A stretch of 64,000 nt of DNA. Source: Liquidambar formosana (taxonomy: Eukaryota; Streptophyta; Magnoliopsida; Saxifragales; Altingiaceae). Shown here in pieces: positions 56,721 to 64,000 of this stretch (within the stretch, counting starts at the first letter, position 1; the number at the start of each line of letters is the position of its first letter). The DNA is taken from positions 21,277,771 through 21,341,770 of the forward strand of contig CM077833.1 in the NCBI GenBank assembly GCA_039720395.1, in the 5' to 3' direction. The notes under the pieces are model-generated. The model ran no database searches and had not been told where the DNA came from. It was given only the letters and a program-made list of their open reading frames with translations. Made by a program: the position numbers and the translations under genes.

Positions 56721-58331
56721 CTGAGCCCCTTTCCCTTGTAATAGAAGGCCCGAGGCCCAGTCCAGCTACTGAACCTTGCACCCAATATGATTTCTTGTAA
56801 AGCCATTCTCTTGCATTGAACTGCATATGGCCTATGCTCTGCATTGTGTGTGTGTGTGTGTTTTTCTTGGTTGATTAGAAGATTTGAACATTCTAAACTA
56901 CTTCCCCCCCCCCCCCCCCCCAAAAAGAAATAAATAAATAAATAACCTAAAACCATTAAATATGAGAAAAAAGGGGCTTTTCAGTAGGACCAATGGGGTC
57001 AATTGAACAAACACATCGCATGGTGAAGTTTGTGCAATACGTAGTATTCACCATGAACAGTTTTGAGTGACAAGAGGAAAACGAACCATGAACCATGAAC
57101 CATTTCAATTTTATTACCGTATTAGATCAACACTTGCATCCCGTGGCTTTTTCCATATGTAGAATGTAAAACAGAGGTGGTGGTATTGCTTAATTTTCCA
57201 CTCATTCATTACTAAACCTGTCCGATCTCGCCCACCTTATCCCATAAAATTCCACCAAACCGCATTATGTAGTCTAGGGTGGGTTTTTCCTTTTTATATA
57301 TATATATTTTTTAACAAGCACATTTGAATACATAGAAAACAATTTCTTATTGAACGCCGAAATAAACAATAAATTTTGATAATTTGTTTAGGCAATGTGC
57401 ACATATTAAACTTCCATACTGCATCTTTGAAGTTATTAGATAGAAACAGCAAAGAGTTAGAGAAAACACAATACTCGCATTGTTTAGCCATGAAGGCCCA
57501 TGTAAATATTGTTTTCTCTCTCCAAATAAGACAAAAATGTTTATTTGAACTTTTTTTCGCTTGATTACATTTTTAGAGAACTTGAATTGTTAAATGTCAC
57601 AAAATAAGAGGCGTTTGGTGAGTCTCAAAATAATTTTTATGATATTGACATGGTCCAACCATCTGATATACCCAAAAATAGAAAAAAAAAAGAAAAAAAA
57701 AAAAAGAGGGGGGGGGGGGGTGGTGGTGGTGGTGGTCAAAGGATCTCCATTATTCAAATAAGGGTTTTCTTAACGTATGCCTTAAAGGCGCATATTAAGT
57801 TGCCGTTAATAATCCAATCATTGCCCAAAAAAAAAAAAAAAAATGTGTTTTCACAGTTTTTCAAGTATTTTCATATTTTTCTAAACAACTTTCACCATTT
57901 ACAACGCATTTTCATCATTTTCAATGTAATGATTGGAACATTAATTGTAACATAACATGTGCTTTAAGGCACGCTGTTTAAAAAAACCCTTCAAATAAAA
58001 GTTATACAGTGATACGGTCTCACCGATGGATTTCAAGCAATATTTGGTGTTACTGAAAAGAAAAATATTAGGCGGACACATACATCCATTTCCAATGGCC
58101 CACTCCTAATGAGCTTCTTCTCGATGTTCTTCCACATGCATTGAGATTGCCATTAAGGCAGTCTCAACCACCTTCATAATAAGAGGCCTAACGTGTCAAC
58201 AGCGAAAAGCATCATCCTTTTATTTCTTTCATCATCCCTCATCCATTAATTGAATGAATTGCATCGATCACCTTCTTCTTTAGGTCCAGGGAGGGGTATT
58301 GGTGATATTTACAATTACTGGTACAATTCAT
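56721..58331. other. Intergenic DNA and 5' region of the DTM1-like gene
   Basis: Homopolymers (C-run near 56906-56922, G-run near 57707-57720, A-runs). No gene. A possible 5' UTR intron acceptor CTTCTTTAG lies at 58277-58285. Confidence 0.5.
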
Positions 58332-58876
58332 ATGGCAAACGACGCCGCTCTCAGATCCTCTCTGGTATGGTTAGCAGCCATTATAGTGTGTGTTGGAGCC
58401 TACACATACTCCTTCAAGAAGATGTTGGCCACTTATGTGTTCGGTATGTTTGCCATTGCGGGTGTGCTTTTGCCGGATTGGGACTTCTTTGACCGTCACT
58501 TCTCGCAGTGGGGCTCTCTGGTTACTTTGGATGACGCAAACTCTGCTTCTGCTCAGAGATCCATATGGACAAGGTTGGTTTACCATCCCTCCAAAAGGGC
58601 TGTTTGGTGTTTAGAAAATGCAGGAAAACAAAAGAAATGTTCATTTTTAATAAAGATTTTTTTTCATCTCAGTCATGGACAAGGATTATTCTGTGGTGGT
58701 TCAGGAAATCCTAGTCCAGGATTAGAGAGGAAAGGTGTTTGTTATGTGAACTTTTTTTTTTCTCCTGAAATGTCCTCTCTCTATGCAGGTTTAGGCAGAA
58801 TCCTCTGAGACTATTTGTCTACACCACTGTTTATGGGTTTGCTCTGTACAAGTGGTGGATGTTCATATCAAACTAA
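58332..58876 (+). CDS. DTM1: Signal peptidase complex-like protein, DTM1 type
   Basis: Two exons: 58332-58573 and 58789-58876, intron GT..AG of 215 bp; product 109 residues. Two hydrophobic segments (about 12-28 and 33-49) are joined by a short charged turn (FKKM). They are followed by LLPDWDFFDRHFSQW, the counterpart of the NWPFFNRH-like motif of the 12-kDa subunit of signal peptidase. The end, VYTTVYGFALYKWWMFIS, is typical of DTM1 proteins. It should sit in the ER membrane as a small accessory of the signal peptidase complex. In rice DTM1 is needed for tapetum and early meiocyte development; that is family knowledge. The start is the first Met in the conserved MANDAALRSSL. Confidence 0.88.
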
Positions 58877-59658
58877 TAGACTTGTGGGTGTTTGCAAGCA
58901 TCCTTGTTTTGATTTTGTGGGATTGTGAGTCTCAAGTTTGCATGTATGATTGCCCAAGAAATTGATGTCTCCCGTTTTCTCCTAGTTTCTGGCATGCCAA
59001 ATGACGCCACTTTTTTTTTTTTTTTTTTTTCTTTTTGGTTGCTAAGGCCAAATGATGCCTTAGATACTGAGAGTTGAACCCAAAGATATTTCTAAAATCA
59101 ATTGATCATTAACAATGTTTATCATATGTTTAGCTTATTAATTTATGTTTCGTCATAAGAATTACATAGGCAATCATGGTATTTCAAATGGAAACCTTCC
59201 AGCCCAAAATGGAACTATGAATTATCAAATGGATGCAATCATTCGATCAGACAGCACGGGGTGCTCACTGTAACATCTCCCCATGGTTTAGGCCACACCG
59301 ATTACATAGCAGGTATGGTGAATCTTGGTTTGCAGGGAGATTGTCCCGGCAATCTAATTTGTTTGGTAGAGGCAGAGGATGAAATGAAACCAACCTAACC
59401 AAAATTAGAGAACCACCTTTAAAGGATTCTGTTCTCTCCTGTGTTGAGGATGTGTGACAGTGTGAGCAACCAGAACGGGCCTAGTGTTTTGAGTTATACA
59501 TACAACCCCTATGCCTACCTAAGAATATCTAGAAAGGGGACTGCAATTTCAATTGGAGCTTTTGCTGTGATTAATCTAAATTGAAATTTTTTGCCATTAA
59601 CCCCAAGATAGCTAGCAAAAGATCATGTCTCAGGAAGCAAAACTCTGGTCTATATGAG
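58877..59658. other. 3' flank of the DTM1-like gene and intergenic DNA
   Basis: A T-run at 59009-59031, otherwise no structure or gene seen. Confidence 0.55.
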
Positions 59659-60306
59659 TGTGTGGATAAATCCCGGGCTGAACATTTGCCTTTCTAAAAT
59701 CACGAACTGGTAGTTCCGGCAACACAGAAGATAAAAGTCACGAGCTCAAAGAATTATCAGCACGGTAAACTGTCATTAGCCTTTATTCCCCGAGCTGAAG
59801 ACCAGGATCTGAATGACCAAACCGTAACAGCTAAGTCAACTCGAACTCCTTTGACCACGAACTGAAATGTGTAAACAGATTCAAGCCCTGCAAGAGGAAA
59901 CACGTGAGTGAAACAACTAATTGCGTAACAAACGGGCAGGCAGTTATTCTAATTATGGTTCAAAGCTGACTATGGTCAGCTTGGACCCTAGTCACACAGT
60001 TATCAATTGAACCCAAGTTAAGCTCAACCGGAGGAAAACCGCTATCTAACCATGGTTAGATAAAGGTACAGATATAAATAGAACAGTTCTAAGCCCAGTA
60101 AAGGTAAGCGGTACACAAAACCCTAGTCTAAAACCCTCCCTTTGGCTAGATACAGTCTACTGACTTGAGCATCGGAGAGGTGACGACCGGACTCCCTCCG
60201 GTCATCCCTTTATGGTGTGTTCGTTGTATGCAGGCAAGACCATTGGTGGAGGCGCAGCTCCGCTCGGAAGAAAGTAGCATCCGACGTACGGGAAATTACC
60301 CGCACA
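59659..60306 (+). mobile_element. Solo LTR (648 bp) with TSD ATGAG
   Basis: It starts TGTGTGGATAAATCCCGGG and ends GGGAAATTACCCGCACA. The perfect 5-bp duplication ATGAG is at 59654-59658 and 60307-60311. A TATAAATAG box is at about 60072, followed by a leader with GACTTGAGCATCGGAGAGG and a CTCCGGTC repeat, as in several plant Ty3/gypsy LTRs. No internal region. Confidence 0.85.
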
Positions 60307-60311
60307 ATGAG

Positions 60312-61561
60312 AATTGACAATTTCATTTAATTTTCATTACCTTGATTTGTGTCCCCTATCGCCCACGGGAATTTACACCTTTGGATTTCCATGCCTAACT
60401 CTCTAGGGTGGGACCCATGGGAGCTCAGCCTTAAACAAATAAGTAGAGATTTGGCCTCAGAGGTAGGTTTCAGCACTAGGGCTAAAACTTGGGCAAATTG
60501 AACCCAACCCAACCCAACTCTTAGGAGAATTTGGGTTAACATTTTTGTAAGCTCTACATTTTACAAGATTATCATTTTAGAATATTGGATTCTCGGATCA
60601 AGCATCTGAAACTAAAAATTTGAATATGAATTTATATATTATTAATCCTTAATATTATCGAATCATATTAATAGAGTTATTCCATAATGAATCGAATTAT
60701 GATACACTTTACTCCAATCTGAATTCAATCCATACTTACTAGTAAACCAGAGGAAATAGGGACCCTAAAAAGCATGGGTGCTCATTGCCCTTGTCCTCCC
60801 CATAGCCGAAACCTCCATCTCCTCTCTACTCTCCAATTTTCATATAAGCTGCGATAGAATCCACATCTTTGTTAAGCAGATTTCTTCCACATGTATGGAA
60901 ACTACCATGAAAATGGGTGCTATGTTTGAGGAGTCAAAACACAATGTGCAACACTAAATCACTAGATTTATCGACAATTGTTGATGAATCTAAATTATCC
61001 TACCCATTTTTTTCCTTATTTTAATCCAAACAAAGAGATCAATTCATCATGCAAGAGGCAGCTGATACACCAAACAAAATATGAGTCACAACATTGAAAA
61101 TAAAGCAAAATTGATAACATAATACTACAAGAAAATCTTAAAACAATTAGAAGCACAATCAAACATATGGAGTATTTGAATGGGGGTGACTTAGTTGTAT
61201 CTGAATGGGGTTGAAGCGTGGGTGCTACGGGTTTAGGGATTGAATCACTTTTAATATAACACCCCCCTAAAACGACTTAAAATTAGGTTCAAAAAATTGA
61301 TATAGGGTTGGAGTGTTCAAGTTAGAGATCCGATTAAATTAGACCACGGCAAGAGTGTTTTGTTCTTTTGGGTTGAGTCTAGATTCATCTCTTGCCAAGT
61401 TAGGTCACGGCTCCAAAGCAAGTAAGGCGGTAAGCAAGTAAAATTAACATCTTGAAGGGGTATTTTCGTCCCAAAAATCATTCCTGTCCCACTGCGGTGC
61501 ATATACAAAACCAGTGTGAAAATGTGACAGGCTTTCTGCTGCCTCCATTAGAGAGAGGGAG
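60312..61561. other. Intergenic DNA and promoter region of TRM112
   Basis: No gene seen. The last ~100 bp before 61562 would hold the 5' UTR of TRM112. Confidence 0.5.
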
Positions 61562-61930
61562 ATGAGGCTGTTAACCCACAACATGCTGTCCTCCAACATC
61601 AAGGGCGTCACCAGCGGCTTCCCCCTACGCCTCGAAGTTGAGAAGGTCGTGGAAAAGCAAGTGGACTTCAACGCCGACTTCCTCAAGAACATGTTCGTAA
61701 AGATCGAGTGGAAGGCCCTCGTCGACGCGTCTCGAGCCATGGGTTACGCCGATCTTCCGGACCAGACGGAGCCATCCATGCTCGACTCGGAAGAGTTCCT
61801 CAAGAAGTTCCACCACGCCCTGCTAGAGCTCCACCTCGAAGAAGGTGCCCTCATTTGCCCCGAGACCGGCCGGCGATTCCCCGTCAACAAGGGTATTCCT
61901 AACATGCTCCTTCACGAAGACGAAGTCTGA
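61562..61930 (+). CDS. TRM112: TRM112, activator subunit of several methyltransferases
   Basis: Intronless frame of 122 residues, the usual length of plant TRM112. The N-terminus MRLLTHNMLSSNIKGV and the C-terminal EGALICPETGRRFPVNKGIP are hallmarks. TRM112 forms complexes with methyltransferases acting on tRNA, rRNA and release factor eRF1, stabilising them in cytosol and nucleus. The Arabidopsis homologue (TRM112a/SMO2) is needed for cell division in organ growth. The coding part is clearly more GC-rich than its surroundings. The start is the first Met, which matches the family start. Confidence 0.95.
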   Translation: MRLLTHNMLSSNIKGVTSGFPLRLEVEKVVEKQVDFNADFLKNMFVKIEWKALVDASRAMGYADLPDQTEPSMLDSEEFLKKFHHALLELHLEEGALICPETGRRFPVNKGIPNMLLHEDEV

Positions 61931-62548
61931 TATGATGTATTTTCAGTGTTATTTGTCTGTTGATCGTCTATTTAGTGAAGGTGCAGATTAGGGTTTTTTT
62001 TCCAAGGAAGTGGAATATTAGGGTTTTTTCCAAGAAGGTGGAATGTTAGGGCTTTTGTTGGTCTGGTTGTTTGTCCAGAATGAAATGTGGTTTTTTTTTT
62101 TTTTTTTTTTTAATTTTTCAAAGCATAGTTGAATCTAAAAGAAGAGTTGTTCGACGTATTTTACTTGTTTCTGTTGTATGCAGTATGTGGTGGTGTACTG
62201 GTGTTATTCACAGCAGTAAGTCAGAATGATTGAAAACTTTGCATCCTCTTATGTAACCCTAGAAGAACCCTAAATGTAGTTTAAGGTTCGGTTACTCCCA
62301 ACATTTCTTGTTTTTGAATTTTGTTTTTTAATTTTGGTTTTCACCCGAAACTTTCCCAAGAGGAGGCAACCTGATAAAACTGGGCCACAAGGCTAGTGCT
62401 AACTTCGTTTGGGTTCACTGGAAGTCATCAGTAAATCCCTTGTAGTTTTTGTAACATGGAAGCTTTTACTTGTGAATTGTGATTGATCTTGCCAAAGGAC
62501 CAAAGGTAGCTTGTGTGGCAAATTTATTGATTTGAAGAATACTTACAG
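61931..62548. other. 3' flank of TRM112
   Basis: A repeated phrase TTAGGGTTTTTT near 61990 and 62020, and a T-run at 62092-62113. No further gene. Confidence 0.55.
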
Positions 62549-63225
62549 TAGAGGTGTTCATGTTTTAGATTAAAACCGAGATCCGAAGTTTGGTTTGGTT
62601 TTTCTTTCCTTGGTTTGGTTTTAGTTCTAATTTTAGAGAACCGAATTAAATTGGTTTAGTTTTGATTTTCATTTTTAAAAAACCAATCCAAACTTAAAAA
62701 ATTATCTATATATATATATATATATATATAATTATATATTATGTATTATATATTAAAGTTTAGTTTGTAAATTTCCTATTCAAACAATGGTAAAATAGGT
62801 AATATCGTAATCATAATAGGAATACAAAACCTACTGAGTCAATAGTCAAACTAAAGTTTGCTATTTTGCTCTCAACTCTCTGCTCTGCTCCTCACCTTTT
62901 GTTCTCTGTTTCTATTTTGATACAATGTTTTAATGCTTTTTTTATTTGCTAATATACTGCTTTATTAAAACTAATTTTATTTGGATTTTAGATTGTCATT
63001 TTTTCCATTTTGTTGTGGGTAAATAATTATCTATGGTGATTTGTTGCTATTTGATAGGTTGAAACTGAAACTGAATCCAACCAAACTGAAATTTTTTTGT
63101 TTGGTTTGGTTTGGTCATAGTATGGTTTGGTTTTGGTTTGATAAGAACAAAACCGAAATATAATGATTTGGTTTGAAACCTACCCTAAAACCAAACCAAA
63201 CCAAACCAAACCACAAACACCCCTA
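62549..63225. mobile_element. hAT-like non-autonomous element with TSD ACTTACAG
   Basis: It begins TAGAGGTGTTCATG and ends CAAACACCCCTA (inverted TAGRGGTGTT). The perfect 8-bp duplication ACTTACAG is at 62541-62548 and 63226-63233. It is rich in GGTTTGGTTTGG and its complement AACCAAACC, and holds a (TA)n run at about 62708-62731. 677 bp, no transposase. Confidence 0.85.
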
Positions 63226-64000
63226 ACTTACAGGTCAACTTTCTGGTAAAATGAGTATACCTCATCTTACACTAGGCTCAAGCCTAATTCAGAAAGCAGA
63301 GAGGATGGGGAAACCCTTCCATTATAATTTGTAGTCTTCAAGCCATTTGGCCCTTTTATCCGATTGTCCTCAAGCAATATAGCAAAGATTTTGCTGTAAC
63401 ATTCAGACATCGCATTGTTGGAGTGGAGTCAAGTGCCTGGAAAGCAGCCTATTCCCCAGTAATGAATACAAATCCACAATATATGGTGCTGCCAATTTTA
63501 CTTGATTTATGTCGAGCTCTTGTAGATTCTTTTTTTTATTTTATTTTTTCCTCTGGGTAGTAGGATCCAACTTGGTGACTACATATCAAAATTCAAGTGA
63601 GGGATGATTTCACTAATTCATCCTCAATGCCAAAAAATGGTCAACGACTGTTACCCAGTAGGTCCAGTGCTGTATCCCACCGATAGACCTGGCACTGCAC
63701 AGTTTGAATTTTAATAGCACTCCTTCGATAAATTGAAAGTATTCCAACAGAACATTGATCCATGAGATGTTCTGGTCCTTTGCATCACTGACCTTTGTCA
63801 ATCCAATCTAGTCCCTTGCAAACATGCATATGACAAAAACCGCAACTTATTTCACTTTCTGTTAAGCATTATTAATTACTCAACAGGATAAAATTAACCC
63901 AAATTATTGTTACAACTTGGTGCTCTCGCTGTGAGAGTACAAATAACTTCGTAAGCTTGATTCAAGAGAAGAATTGAAGAAGACGGCCTCAAAACTTCTC
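63226..64000. other. Intergenic DNA to the window end, no gene seen
   Basis: No open frame with a recognisable domain on either strand. Confidence 0.5.

Noticed and set aside
61444..61816. Minus-strand frames over TRM112
   Set aside because: Complement of a GC-rich coding exon; the plus-strand protein is an unmistakable TRM112.

Overview
The window is nuclear DNA of a flowering plant, most likely a woody eudicot. The evidence is introns with GT/AG borders, an R2R3-MYB gene, a DTM1-like gene, a TRM112 gene, many MITEs and nested plant Ty3/gypsy elements. The species cannot be fixed from sequence alone.

Left half (1-33311) is nested retrotransposons. Element 1 is an old, decayed, plus-strand Ty3/gypsy element of the Tat type: a 5' LTR stump ending at 2837, gag, protease, RT, two RNase H domains, integrase, an antisense plant-mobile-domain (PMD) gene, and a 3' LTR at 32218-33311. 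Three insertions interrupt it: a 173-bp hairpin MITE (4921-5093), a 2750-bp solo LTR in the integrase (8710-11459, TSD CTATG), and Element 2 (14251-30624). Element 2 is a 16.4-kb minus-strand Tat element with LTRs about 1% diverged. Its gag-pol frame is broken only by three TAG codons. Between pol and its 3' LTR it carries two genes on the opposite strand: an apparently intact six-exon PMD gene (17108-19807) and a two-exon DUF7745-like gene (20301-21624) with one nonsense codon.

The most striking signal is a 14-bp palindrome, consensus TGCACGTACGTGCA, in groups of three or four spaced exactly 21 bp. It occurs upstream of the TATA box in the Element 2 LTR, in the upstream regions of both antisense genes (a single copy for the PMD gene), in an intron of each, and again downstream of the LTR TATA box. 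The unrelated solo LTR at 8710-11459 has a different palindrome (TTCAGACGTCTGAA), also at about 21-bp spacing and also just upstream of its TATA box. I infer a self-encoded regulatory circuit (antisense-gene protein acting on phased palindromic sites) for Element 2; this is a hypothesis.

Right half (33312-64000) is AT-rich intergenic DNA with few genes: a truncated plastid SWIB-domain gene (minus, 37586-37879), an R2R3-MYB of the MYB53/92/93 type (minus, 45151-46345, three exons), a DTM1-like signal-peptidase-complex protein (plus, 58332-58876, two exons) and TRM112 (plus, 61562-61930, one exon). The rest is MITEs (Mutator-like with 9-bp TSD, hAT-like with 8-bp TSD, PIF/Harbinger-like with TAA TSD, short palindromic elements in TA runs), one solo LTR with TSD ATGAG, and microsatellites.
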